A DNA stretch of 64,000 nucleotides from Brachypodium distachyon (taxonomy: Eukaryota > Streptophyta > Magnoliopsida > Poales > Poaceae): assembly GCF_000005505.3 (NCBI RefSeq), contig NC_016131.3:43113355-43177354 (forward strand), read 5' to 3'. Shown piece after piece: positions 11,031-22,268 of this stretch. Each line of letters begins with the position of its first letter. The stretch's first letter is position 1. The notes beneath the pieces are model-generated. The model had not been told where the DNA came from and did not search any database. It saw only the letters and a program-made list of their open reading frames with translations. A program made the translations under genes and the position numbers.

Positions 11031-12120
11031 TAATATATATAGGGAACATCACCAATGGCGGGTATTTAGTGGATACCCGTCACTGGTGACCCCTCCTAGG
11101 GTTACTGGTACAGGAGACCACCGGTGGCGGGGATTTCCGGATACCCGCCATTGGTGATCCACCAGTGGCGGATATATGAAAACCCCGCCACTGGTAATTG
11201 GAACAAGAGTGAGGGTTCACCACATTCCTGTTCCACGCACCAGTGGCGGTGATATTTTATATACCCGCCACTGGTTAATATTTTGCCTCTAGTATTATAT
11301 TCTTATTATATTCCGTGTCTCTTTGAAAATTTTAGCACCTATACTTTCAAGTGTATAATAATTATTTCTTGTCTCACTAAAGTTTTCAATGCTAAATACA
11401 TTGCTGAAAATGAAATATTTATGCTTTTGTAGTGTTTACTGTGGTTAAAACTTGTTATAAATTACAAAATTGCTCAGAATGGTCTGATATTTGGCATGGA
11501 AGCTTCTCACACAACAATATGCCTGCACATGAAGTTTGGTGTCAAAATTCCAAATGAAGCCCATAAGAATACCATATGGAGATCATCTACGTAGCTATCT
11601 CTCATACCTTCTAAACCAACATCCAAATTGTAACATTAAAACAACTTTGAGCTTGATCTTTTCAATGTGGCTTCATTAGACAGAGAGGTGTTCCCATGCA
11701 AAGTTTTAGCTCATTTCGATGAAAATTGAATTTTATGAAATTAAATTAGCAGAAAAGCCACACATAATCACATAAATTTGTATGAAATATTATGAATTAA
11801 TGTCTAAAACTTGTATTGGGAACAAACAATATTATTATACACCCAAAACTACAACTGCTATATTTTTTGGGAACGCAGAAAATATAACACTGCATTCTGA
11901 AATCATTACCAGTTGCGGGTTTCACACAAATCACTGCCACTGGTGAGCGGGACAAGATTTCGGAAATCCCTAGGTCTTGTAGCACTCACCAGTGGTGGGT
12001 TTCAGGAAAATCACCGCCACGAGTGCCCCCTTCCGGTGGCGGGTTTTCCTGTAATCACCGCCACCAGTACGACTTCCAGTGGTGGGTTACTGTGACGCCA
12101 CCGCCACAGGTGGCCTTCTC
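11031..12120. repeat. CACTA-A internal array of subterminal-type repeats
   Basis: Two clusters (11046-11275 and 11905-12120) of the CAGTGGCGG / CCCGCCACTGG motif lie between gene A and gene B, far from either terminus. About 600 bases of AT-rich DNA without coding signal separate them. The right-hand repeats of the first cluster sit immediately upstream (minus-strand sense) of a TATA-like box at about 11033-11042. CACTA-B has the same arrangement. Confidence 0.8.
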
Positions 12121-12209
12121 CGGGCTGCTGTGCGAGGCGAAGTGGGAGTTTAGTCCCACCTCGCTAGTTTACAAGCGTTTCGACCAGCATAAAAGAACTT
12201 CTCCGAGTT

Positions 12210-14642
12210 ACTGTTACGCACTCTTCTGCATGATAGCCTTCCATGATGCTTCCTTCGGGACGCCCTCTGTTACGAACATATCGCTTCAGCACCCCGTTGT
12301 ATCGTTCGGGCCCAAACATGTTGTGCAAGAACGATGGCCCTAACAACAAGATCTCATCGGCGACGTGGACCATCAGATGGACCATAATGTCGAAGAACGT
12401 TGGGGGAAAGAACATCTCACATTCGCACAATATGTGTATCATTGCGTCCCTCAGTAGCAGGCAACGGTCCATCGTAATCGACTTCTGGCCGATCGTGTTG
12501 AAGAAGTCGTAGAGAGCTTCATGACCGTATCTCTCACGCATGGCTCCATGCAGCCTCATATTGCAACCGGAAGTAGCTGCGTGAGAATCACGTGGCAGTC
12601 ATGAGACTTCATGCCAACCAGCTTGTGGCTCTTCATGTCAATGGGTTTCTTGATGCTAGATGAGTAGTTCGATGAAACTTTGATGCCATGGAGACACTCG
12701 CACATTCTATGCAGCTTGGCTTTGCTCAGACTGTAACACGCAGGTTTGCATCGTATATATATCGTGCGTTCACCATTCTTGTTTTTCTGCGGTGCCTCTT
12801 CCTCTATCGGCCACAGCTTCTCCCTTATCCCCATCCACTGCAGGTCCTTCCGTGCCTTTGGTCCATCTTTTGACTTGCCCGCGTGGTGCATCATCAAGTG
12901 CAACAGGATGTCGCACACGTTCTTCTCGACATGCATGACGTCTATGGTGTGACGGCTCTATAAGAACCTCCAGTAAGGCAGGTCACAGAATACGGACCTC
13001 CTCTTGTACGTAAGGCCGCCATCTGGACCAGCAGCCGACAGTGCTTTGTCGGCCACGACTTCGAGGTCCCTGACAATTTCGTATACTTCATGTCTAGTCA
13101 GTTCCCTCGGTTTGTGCTGCCTCTCTGCCCTCCCGTTGAAGTTTTTATTATCATCCCTCCACGAGTCCTTCATCTCCAGCCACTTACGGTGTCCCATGTA
13201 CACAATCTTTTTTGATTCTGGCAGAAACAACCCTTCTGTCTCGTCCCTGCACTTTGTACACGCTTTGTACCCATGTGTTGACTGGCACGATGAGTTCCTG
13301 TTCGCCGGGTAGTCATGCACACATGTCAGGAGAGCTGCTCGAAGGGTGAACTCCTCCTTCTTATGAGCGTCCCAAACCTTTTGACCCTTCTCCCAAAGCT
13401 CCTTGAGCTCATCCTTCAGCAGCTCCAGATACACGTTCAGATCAGCTCCAGGCTGCTTAGGGCCTTGTATGAGCATTGATATGTGGATGTACTTCCTCTT
13501 CATGACAAGCCACGGGGGAAGGTTGTATATGAACAGGATCACCGACATGTGCTGTGTTTGCTGCTCAAGTTTCCGACCGGATTGATCTCGTCCGTACTCA
13601 TCCCGAACCTGATGTTCCTGGGCTCTGCGCCGAACTCGGGGAATTCATCGTCCAGAGTCCTCCATTGAGCCGCATCTGCGGGGTGTCTTAGGACTCCATC
13701 ATCGTTGCGGTACACGCCCTCGGAATCGATATCCACCTGAGTCGCGTCGTGGTAGACGAACCACCTGGCCTCCTTCTCGTTCTAGAACCAACGCTCCAGC
13801 CTGGTGCCACATGGGAGATACCAGACCGTCTTTGCCGTCGGACCACGCTTCACTTCTTCCTCCTCGCCGCCGTCAGGATTGGGGTCTTTCTTCCTGTATC
13901 AGAATGTTTTGCATACTGGACAACTGTGCATGTCTTTGTAGTCGCCCTTATATATGATGCAGTCCAATGGACAAGCATGGTATCTGATGACCTCTAATTC
14001 GAGGGGGCCTGTAACTTTCTTCCCCTCGTACGTACTCTTAGGCAACTTGTTGCCCGGAGGAAGTACCGTACATAGGTAACTTAGAATCTCCGTGAATCCT
14101 GAGTCCACGATGTTGTATTTTGCCTTTATACACAAAAGCTCGAGCGTTACTTCTAGCACACTATTATCCACCCCGGCATTTTCATATAACGGTGTCTCGG
14201 CATCCTCCCTCAGCTTCTCGAACTTACGGGACACGCTCTCATCCTCGGGGTCATCCAACTGATTCTGCAGATGCTGATCGTCCAGCGTTTCAACCATCCT
14301 ACCGGTTGGAACGTCCTGTACTGGATCCTCGCCACGGTATGCTTCTTCACCAGGCTGGTCGTCAGACTTCATGTTTTCCATCTCAATGCCTTCATCGACT
14401 TCAATGCCATCCTCCCCGTGAGATGTCCACTTTGAATAACCAGACACAAATCCCCGCATGAGCAAGTGCATCCCGACATCCTCTGGCTCGTACAGCTTGC
14501 TGTTCCGACATCTCACACAGGGATAACACATCTTATCACCCCCTTTCCTATGCATATCTTCCACGCCGGCATCGACAAAAGTCTTCAGCCGCTCTATCCA
14601 CTCAACATGTAACCTGTCCTCGTACATCCAAGCACGGCCCAT
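12210..14642 (-). pseudogene. CACTA-A gene A: TNP2-like transposase, truncated and broken
   Basis: Start MGRAWMYEDRL at 14642 is a typical opening of the TNP2 transposase-associated domain, which continues through CYPCVRCRNSKLYEPEDV. The transposase_21 region follows, with GVLRHPADAAQW, NLPPWLVMKRKY, LRAALLTCVHDYPAN and HTIDVMHVEKNVCDI. Then comes the DUF4218-type region with GPERYNGVLKRYVRNRGRPEG. Breaks: stops in KTF*YRKK (about 13900) and ERWF*NEK (about 13780), a frameshift after SSKHSTCR (about 13540), a stop after WRFL (about 12958), and a frameshift after LLPVAI. Compared with CACTA-B, the C-terminal part and its flank (about 1.4 kb) are deleted at about 12205-12215. Family members cut DNA at CACTA termini as a DDE transposase; this copy cannot make the protein. 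Confidence 0.85.
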
Positions 14643-14949
14643 CGAGCTACAACACAATTTTAAAAAAAAACGAATCAGCTTGATCGACAAAAATGGAAAA
14701 TTTCGGCATGACCTTTGCTAAAAAGTTAGCATTTTGCACTACGAAATTCGATGCTTGTATCAAAAACAAATTACCCCGACCCACATCGGCACGACGACCG
14801 GTATCACATCACATAATAAATACACGGCACGAAGGCCGGTGTCAACACACATTTAATATGCTTGAACATACACGTACACCGATCCTGAGGTTAAGCTTAA
14901 CCCTGGGGCTAACCCCCAGGGGCTAAGCTCCCCCATAAGCAGCAGCGGC

Positions 14950-15060
14950 CATGGACTCCAGAGAGAGAGCTAGAGAGAGAGAGCTGCAGAGAGAGAGCTA
15001 GAGAGAGAGGGAGCTCATCGGAGCAAAATTAAAGCGAGAGAGAGAGGGATTCGGGAGGGA
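14950..15060. repeat. GA-rich simple sequence in CACTA-A
   Basis: Interrupted GAGAGA runs with AGAGAGAGCT units, just upstream of gene A in its leader. Simple-sequence expansion; no coding signal. Confidence 0.8.
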
Positions 15061-15272
15061 GGGCCCTCACTAGGGTGAGGGGGAGCTCTAGAGACAGCGG
15101 GGGCAGCTCGAGAGAGCCGCCAGAGAGAGATCGGGGCCGGATTTGCCACCACCGACCACCGCGCCATTAATGGCTTTTTGGCCAAATTGAAGAAGAAGAA
15201 GCGGATGAAGAAGGGAGAGAAAGAAGAAGGAGAAGGGGGGAGAGCTACCTTGGAGCCGCCGCCATCAATTTT

Positions 15273-15370
15273 GGCAGGGCTTCGCCGCCGGTGAGGAGCA
15301 GAACCGCAGCTGGTCCAAGACAGACGCGCGAGCTTGAACAGCTTCGAGCTCGCACAATAGTTACATATAG
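15273..15370 (-). promoter_or_regulatory. TATA-like box and conserved leader module of CACTA-A gene A
   Basis: On the minus strand a TATA-like CTATATG (about 15364-15370) is followed about 34 bases on by the leader module (15330 down to 15273): CGCGCGTCTGTCTTGGACCA, GCTGCGGTTCTG, ending GGCGAAGCCCTGCC. Repeats of the CACTA-A subterminal array lie directly upstream. No start site has been measured; the promoter call rests on the repeated architecture. Confidence 0.6.
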
Positions 15371-15374
15371 GAAG

Positions 15375-15900
15375 GTCACCAGTGGCGGGTGTATGGATAA
15401 ACCGCCACTGGAGGCCTCAGCAGTGGTGGGTAACTTGAGACCAGCCATTGGAGATCGCCCACCTATTTCCCCGCTTTAGTCCCACCTCACTAGTTTACAC
15501 GAGTTCCGACCAGCATTAAAAGGATTCCGCCACCCCACTTACCGGTGGTTACTACTCAGTGCTCAGTGCGTTCCTCGTTCCGGTGGAGTACTAAACTAAT
15601 GATCGGGCGGTGCTTAAGGGGTTCAAGGAAGGTCACTGAGACTGAGTAGTACCATCATGTATCGGGCGGTCTACCAGTGGCGGGTCTTTTTTAAGGCCGC
15701 CACTGGTGGTTGCTAGGTGTTCCATGGGCTTTTCCAGTGGCGATGACAAACACGGCCACTGGTGATGGACCACCAGTGGCGGTGACTTGTTTCGGGACAA
15801 TATTCACCGCCACTGGTGGCGCTCGTGGATGCCTCGAGAGGCCTCTAATGGCGGTGTGTTTTTTTGTCCGTTTTAACCGCCACTGGAGGGGGATCACGGA
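15375..15900. repeat. CACTA-A right subterminal repeat array
   Basis: CAGTGGCGG / CCGCCACTGG motifs near 15379, 15402, 15672, 15697, 15733, 15752, 15771, 15807 and 15878, in both orientations. A separate module (15475-15521, TTTAGTCCCACCTCACTAGT... ending CAGCATTAAAAGG) lies inside and recurs at 12149-12195 and 59826-59873. Confidence 0.8.
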
Positions 15901-15923
15901 TGGGGTTTTCTGTAGTAGTGATA

Positions 15924-17002
15924 TAACTACAGATTAACAGTTATAAAAAACCCGAGTTGACAATCCATATCTATTTGTTATAGCCTTGTATGAAACATTA
16001 GATTACCAAAGATACGTAGCACAAAAATCATCACAAATATACATGCAGATTTTGGTGAGGCATTTACAAAAAAATATAACTATATATTTGCTAGTGATCT
16101 GTATTTCTATGAGACTTATTATAGCCGCCTTGTTATGAGCACTCGTAAATATTAAATTGATTCCCAAAATCAATACAAATTCACCTATTCAAATATTAAA
16201 TGTTGAAAAATACAATGTCATACAAATTATTAAAAAGCTAAAAAATATATCAAAATACATTGTTGCAACAATAAATAAATATTACATGTTATGTGTATAG
16301 ATATTAGATCGCCCTACCTCAAAAAAGAATTGTGCTTCGCATAGACGCGAGGACGAGGGACGAGGAGTTGAAGGGGGCGGCGCGCCGCCGCTTCGCTGTG
16401 TTTGCCGGAATCGAAACGAAGGTGAGAGAGGTTTCCAGCCACACTGTGGCCGCCGCGTGTTAGGGCTTCCCCCTCGGCGTTGGAGGGGAATGGAGCCGAG
16501 ATGGAACAGAGGGCGACATTGGGCCCGGTGGCGTGAGTTCGAACGAAAATAAATGAACCGATCAGGGAGGAATCTGGGCCTTATTTTTAGCCCACGGGCC
16601 AGGAATTTAAACTCCAGAAAGCACTTCATTTGGTACGGATTAATTCGCATAATTTTGAAAGCACATGAATAAAAAAAACATAAATATTGAATGTTATACT
16701 ATGATGAGTTGTACAAGAATTCAAAACATAAGAATTTGCAATAGAAGCTGCTTGATTTCACTATAGGAAAATACCGTAACTTGCTTGAAGGATTAGATAG
16801 CCATGGTTGTGATAGGAAACAAAAGAAGCTTTCCTTTGGATTGCAAGCAAACTAGCCCACAAGAAAAATTATGGGCCTCATTATGTTTTCATAGATTAAA
16901 ATACAAGATTTCAGCCGTTAGGTTTTTTTCTCTGTGTCTATTTCATAGGAATATAGATGCTAGAGGTATGTTTGGTTTTACCCCTATTTTGCCATGCTAA
17001 AT
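15924..17002. other. Intergenic, AT-rich with a GC-rich island
   Basis: Mostly AT-rich non-coding DNA. A GC-rich stretch at about 16300-16560 is open on the minus strand for 122 codons, but its composition (Arg/Pro/Ser-rich) and lack of any recognised motif do not support a gene. Confidence 0.4.
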
Positions 17003-17011
17003 TTTTGTTGA

Positions 17012-18318
17012 GAGAAAATTACTCAAAACCACCACATCTAGGGCACATGTTTAGGAAAACCACCTTTTTTTTCTTTTATTTTCAAATTACCACCACTTTC
17101 TTGTTCCGTTGTACTCCCGCGCACTGATTTCGCTGTTGATCTCGTTTTGACGGAAAAACTGACAGGTAGGCCCACCTGTCGGTGCCACCGTGGTGCCACG
17201 CTGGACAAAGGGTGTGAACCGGCCGCTCCCTGTCCCTGTCTTTCTCAGACGAAGCTGCCGCCGCAACTCTCCGGGTCCTCCGCGACTTTCCCTCCGCCCA
17301 CCCTTTCAGGCAAGTACTTTTCTCGTCTCCTTCGCCGGTTCGCCGCCCCTCGCCTCCGTCTCCTCCTCCTCCCAACCCCGACCCTCCCACCCGCGGGCTC
17401 TCGGCGGCTACCGCGGCCGCGGCAGGGCAAGCGGAGCGTGTGGATGCCACGGAGCGCGCGCGGGAGCTCATCATGCCGAAGTCAGGCTCCGATGCGGGGC
17501 GGTTGGGGCTCGCGGGGATTGAGGCCGAGGGCTGCTGGAGAGGCTGGAGGATGGAGATCCCGGCGCCGTTCATCTGTAGCGCATGCCATGGCGACCAGAT
17601 GGGGCGTAGGCGGGCGGCAGGATCCACGGGAGGGCTGCAAACGGATCCAGAGGTGGGGGGAGACGGTGGCCAGGGCGGCGGGATCTCAAGGAGGCTGGGG
17701 TGGCGGCGGCGGGATCTCGAGCGGGCTGGGGAGGAGGTTGCGTCGGGGTTGGGCTTCTACGCGAAAGGGCGGAGGAGGTACGTCAGTGCATGGGCCCATG
17801 TTGCTGGTGGCATGCGGACCGGCTGCATGCCGACAGCGTCTGTATTCACGGGGACGGCGGCGGCTCGTTGGGTGCACGACGAATCTCTGGAGGTGCATGT
17901 TGTCAGGTAGTTTCTGTACTCGCGGAGATGGCGTCGGGCGGAGCGGCCGAAGTCGGGCTAGAGAGTCGACAGGAGATGCGTGGGGCCATCTCGGTGCAGG
18001 GGAGGCTTGCAACGATGCCGGGGAGGCGTTGTAGCGGTGCCTTTGGCGGCCACAGAATCGGCCGGAGCTGAGGAAGATGAGCGCGCGGCTCGGGTGCGGT
18101 CTGGTTCGGCCACTGTTGACTTCTTGTGCCAGCATGGAGCCAACGTGGACCTGACATGTGCCCCCGCCTCCCCCCCCCCTTAATTTCCGTCCAAACGAGA
18201 TCAACATCGAAATCAGTGCGCGGAAGTACAACGGAACAAGAAAGTGGTGGTAATTTGAAAATAAAAGGTGTTTTCCTATACATGTGCCCCAAATGTGGTG
18301 GTTTTAAGTAATTTTGTC
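17012..18318. mobile_element. Mutator-like element (MULE) with long terminal inverted repeats
   Basis: Ends are inverted copies of each other over roughly 130 bases: left GAGAAAATTACTCAAAACCA, right the complement of GACAAAATTACTTAAAACCA. Both continue through a CACCACATxTxGGGCACATG block and a ...TTTCGxTGTTGATCTCGTTT block. A 9-bp target duplication flanks it: TTTTGTTGA (17003-17011) and TTTTCTTGA (18319-18327), one mismatch. The interior (about 17180-18180) is strongly GC-rich, unlike the TIRs, and has no MuDR transposase. This is the make-up of a Pack-MULE that carries captured genomic sequence, but I do not recognise the source gene. Confidence 0.85.
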
Positions 18319-18327
18319 TTTTCTTGA

Positions 18328-19758
18328 AGATTTTGATTTTCCATGAGTTGGTCAAAATTGGCAAGAAAAATAAAGTAGAGTTGCCAAAAAGTCGTTGGGT
18401 TGCAAAATCATTGGCTACAATCCTTAATTTATAGACTATCTCAAGAGCGATGAGAAATAGAAAAGATAGATACAAATAATGAATGAGCTAATTTTGGTTG
18501 TTGAAGAGCGGATGAGTACAAAACGGAGCACGAGAAGGAAGTGTTTGCCAGCTAAGCTTGATAGACCGGATTCTTTGTCTATTCGGTCAAAAAAATTCTA
18601 TCTTATTGGAGGCACGGGTTTAGGTTCCGTCTTTGACATTCAAAACCTAGACCAAATACCCGTGACATATGTAGAAGTCACTAAAACTCTTAAACCAAAA
18701 CGTAACTCCTAACTTCTCATATTTTTCTCCAGCAATTCGTTTGGCACCACCATTTGGGTCTAGAATTTATTTTGAATTTCAAAAACTAACTTGTTTGGTT
18801 GGCACGGAATTGGTCACGGAAATTCAATTTCAAATTTCATGAAATCGCACTATAACAAATCTTAATTTCTTTCTAAAACCAATTATTTATTTGGAATTGT
18901 CTCTTCATCTACAAACCCCATGTGGCAGACAAACATCATTTTGAACCAGGAATTCAAATTCAACGAAGTGAAATCTGATCAGAAAATAGATTTCATTTCA
19001 TTTCCACCAAATGAAATGGAATGATGGATGGCAAACCAGCTGTAATGTCTTTTGCATCGTTCCTCTCGTCATGGGGTGAGCGGATGATTATGATTTAGGT
19101 GCGTGCATGAATATTCTTTGTTGGCGTCTTTTCTTAAGAGCCCTACTACTGCCCAGAGCCACGCTTTGGGTTCGTCAGCTCGTACCTCGTAGCACAGTCA
19201 CACAAACAAAGAAAAAGGATTGAGACAGAGCCAACACTCCCGATGCCCAACTTTTGTTCGGAACCCATCACGCCATGACCTTACTCAACGTCAGATCATG
19301 CATGCGATCGAGCGTGCGACGTCTCTGGATCGAGTTCCCTTTGGGCCAAAGGCACATCAAATTAAGAGCCCGGCTGCCCAGAACACGATCGACCTCGCCG
19401 GAATCCAAAAAGGCTGCAAACAACAACGATATGGGCGTTACAGCGTACCGTCAGGGACGAGGAGTCGAGCAGGAAGAACACACGGAAACATGCGCAAGTA
19501 GTGGATCAGTGGGCATGCAGATCCAGTGCATGGGCGCAGCCTTCCGTTGCATGCATATACGGTCTCTGCAGCGGCAGCAGGGCAAAGGCCCTTTCGCTTT
19601 CAGGGGTGCAGAAGCAGAACGGTGTTCCTGGCTTTGGGTACGCCAGGCAGCCAGTACGTGTTAGCCCAAACCACTTTGGCAGGTCAACGTAGCGACCACT
19701 AACTAGCTAGTGATCCACTTTTACCTTGTGAGCTGCTTTGGGCTACTTGCTTGCTTCA
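18328..19758. other. Intergenic, no gene recognised
   Basis: AT-rich to about 19130, with TTTGGCACCA / AATTCAAATTTCA-rich sequence at 18720-19020 that resembles decayed MITE DNA. 19200-19700 has moderate GC with short open frames on the plus strand that match no family I know. Confidence 0.4.
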
Positions 19759-19760
19759 TA

Positions 19761-19846
19761 CTCACTTCTTGCGTCTCATAGTTATTGTCGCTGTTTTAAT
19801 ATTAATTTAAACTAAAACAACGACAAGAACTATGAAACGGAAAGAG
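19761..19846. mobile_element. Short Stowaway-like MITE
   Basis: An 86-base near-perfect hairpin flanked by TA on each side. The arms carry TCATAGTTATTGTCGCTGTT and its inverted copy AACGACAAGAACTATGA; the right end CGGAAAGAG is a worn Stowaway terminus. Confidence 0.7.
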
Positions 19847-19848
19847 TA

Positions 19849-20576
19849 TATACTGGTTCAGGGTATTATTGCGAGGTTGTAGCAACATGGCCCGATGCCC
19901 TGATGTCGTTTAATTGATCTGTTGCGCCACGGCTGAAGCTATTATTCAGAGTGCTGGACACCTCATGTTCATTTAGTTCAGGTGTGGGCGCCTGATTTAC
20001 GGGATCTTTCGCTCCCTTCGTTTTCCTACTAGCTCCATATATGCAGAATCTGCAGAAACGTTATAGAATTGCAGATATGCTTTGCTTCCAACACATACAA
20101 GTGTGGATTCCAGCTCCTCTGGGGCGATGTATCATTGCGGTACAACCATATGATTGCAAACTCTAGGCACTCACCAAGATCCTATGATTGCAAAGTCGGC
20201 ACCAAGAAACAATAATTGAAGTACACAACCACAACAAGATCCTCAAATGCTATCTGCGAAGAGATGTACTTTCTGCTTTGCATCTTAACTGAATATACTA
20301 GTACATCAAACTGCTGGTCGTTCAACATTTCTATCCGGCCCAACGCTGAGATGAAAAGGCACCAAACGAGAGAGATATAATCTCAATCTCACTGAAATGA
20401 CGTGAGCTAGACCGGTCATTTCTCACATGCGTTGGTCCCAACTCAGAGTCTAATCCAATCCTTGGACAATAAGTGTTCATCTTCCACTATTGAGATGTTG
20501 AACTTGAATCTAGCAACCAACTGATGAACATGAACTCTAAAAACACAGACCATTTCATTGCCTACTGACGGTCCCA
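19849..20576. other. Intergenic / 3' flank of the PADRE gene
   Basis: AT-rich sequence with no coding signal. The end of it (about 20480-20576) is likely 3' UTR of the minus-strand gene that stops at 20577. Confidence 0.5.
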
Positions 20577-22268
20577 TCAGCTACTGACTTCGGCGATGCT
20601 GTGCAGAGAAGGGCGCCATTGGCGATGCCTAGAACTTGTTGCCGAGTTGCTCCGGTGGTGGCTGTCCCTGTCTTGGTGCTCCAACTGCAAAAGGGTGGGC
20701 CGCCGGCAGAGTAATTAGAACATGGCACTTTGTCAAGTTGCACTAAGTTTAATTAAAGATTGAACGAGTGACGATTGCTGTATGTCCAGAGGATAAATGG
20801 CGGATGATTCCTTGTCCATCAGTTGTTAGGAATATTGGTTGGAACCATTCACCATTTATTCGACTGAAGAATGTCAAACTTTCAGGTTTTATTAGGAGGT
20901 AACAGAAAGTTTAGCATCCAAACCTACCTTTTCCATGTGGTGTGAGCAAAGCAAGATGTGGCCTACAGTATAGTTTAGTTTGGGTTGGGAATCATTTACA
21001 AAATATATGTATAAGCAGCTATCATATCATGTTCAGAGTACATTATTCAAGTTATGCATGTATCTTTATGAGCTATCATATGATATCCTTGGTATAATCA
21101 AATTGATTGGGTGGTTAGGTACCGGTGTGTCATAACTCACAAGGTATAAAAGTTAGGAGGGCGGCCAACTTAGCAAAAATAATAATAAGTGCAATGATCT
21201 ATGTCAAAGCTATCTCAAGTTCAAAACAAACTGCAGGATTAACCAACTAGGTAGGCAGTTACATACTTATCAGTTCTCACGATGAAGACAAACTGTTTGC
21301 ATATGAAAATAGGATAAGGACTAAATATCCTTGTGAACTGGCAGAAAATTCAAATCACAAAAGAATAAGCCTGAAGAACAGGGGGTTGGGAGCAATAACA
21401 TCCTCCTTTTGTTTTGTTGAAGTTGCACCCACTTGCCAATAACATGTACTAATCAAATTCATAATGGAGTATAGTAGTGAAGAAAAGCTGAGATGAGGGG
21501 GGGAACACCAATGTGTAGGGAACTATTTTACAAACAAACAAAGTACTAGTACTGGCCATTATGCAGAACATGCAAATAAAACATGTGCTATCGATGAATA
21601 CAGTTGAGTAGTACAGTATGATCGAATCCATATATGCTATCGGTGATCAAATTTTTACGAGAGCTAGTAGCAGTGAAGGAGCAGCTTCTGTGGACGAAAG
21701 AACAGCAAGCAAAACAGGGGAGAAATTAAGCAGCTGATTCTATCGATGAAAGAACAGCAAGCAAAACAGGGGAGAAATTACTACTAGTAATAAGCAGCAG
21801 CGGAGGATGGTCAAGAAGGTTAGTTACCTGATCAAGGCTCTCATCGGCCAGCGCCTGGTCATCGCCAGCGGAAGCAGCAGAGCGCCCGCCCGCAGCCTGC
21901 TTGGATTCTCCTAGAAGCTGCTGCTGCTGCGCTCTCCTGGTCTTCTCCTCCTTCCTGGCCTGCACGGCCCTGGAGACCTCGGCGACGGCGATGAGGCGGT
22001 AGGCGTGGCCGAGCTGCAGCGTGTCCCGGGGCTTGAGCAGCTTCACCCGCGTCAGCCGCACCGTGCCGCGCCGCTGCTGTTGGTGGCCCGGGTGCGGGTG
22101 ATGCGGGGGCTTCTCCTCGACGACGCGGAGGGTGACGACGGCGACGTAGTGGCCCGGGTTGGCGCGCATGACCTCGGCGGCGCTGGTCGCCCAGTAGAGC
22201 CGCTCCACCCGCCCGCCCGGGTGCTGCACCACCACCGTCGCCTCCTCCGCCGCCTGGCAGTTCCCCAT
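20577..22268 (-). CDS. PADRE (DUF4228) domain protein, two exons
   Basis: Exon 1 runs 22268-21828 and exon 2 20684-20577, with a 1,143-base intron (donor CAG|GTAACT, acceptor TTTTGCAG) in phase 0. This gives 182 residues. The start MGNCQA fits plant PADRE proteins: Gly2 suits N-myristoylation and Cys4 palmitoylation, so the protein is probably membrane-anchored. The conserved block follows: a VVQHPGGRVERLYW strand, SAAEVMRANPGHYVAVV, LTRVKLLKPRDTLQLGHAYRLI (motif split here across two lines of evidence) and then an EVSRAVQARKEEK helix. The C-terminus QWRPSLHSIAEVSS is the short conserved tail of the family. PADRE genes are often induced by pathogens and abiotic stress; their biochemical role is unsettled. 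No lesion is seen. Confidence 0.9.

Larger units (their letters stand above)
5245..15920 (-). mobile_element. CACTA-A: complete CACTA (En/Spm-type) DNA transposon, 10.7 kb
   Basis: Left terminus reads CACTACTCCAGAAAACCCC; right terminus GGGGTTTTCTGTAGTAGTG is its inverted copy with one mismatch. The 3-bp target duplication ATA is present on both sides (5242-5244 and 15921-15923), so both ends are exact. Subterminal regions are filled with CAGTGGCGG/CCGCCACTG repeats. Genes read on the minus strand: gene A (TNP2-like transposase, 12210-14642) first, gene B (TNP1/Ulp1 type, 5787-9961) second. Both are broken, and a solo LTR sits at 10179-11029. It is the same family as CACTA-B (53796-64000), in the same orientation. 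As it stands it cannot encode an intact transposase; mobility would need proteins supplied by another copy. Confidence 0.93.

Noticed and set aside
5261..15900. Repeated CAGTGGCGG clusters as a CRISPR-like array
   Set aside because: Spacing is irregular, both orientations occur, and they lie at CACTA ends and gene promoters of a plant genome. They are transposon subterminal repeats.
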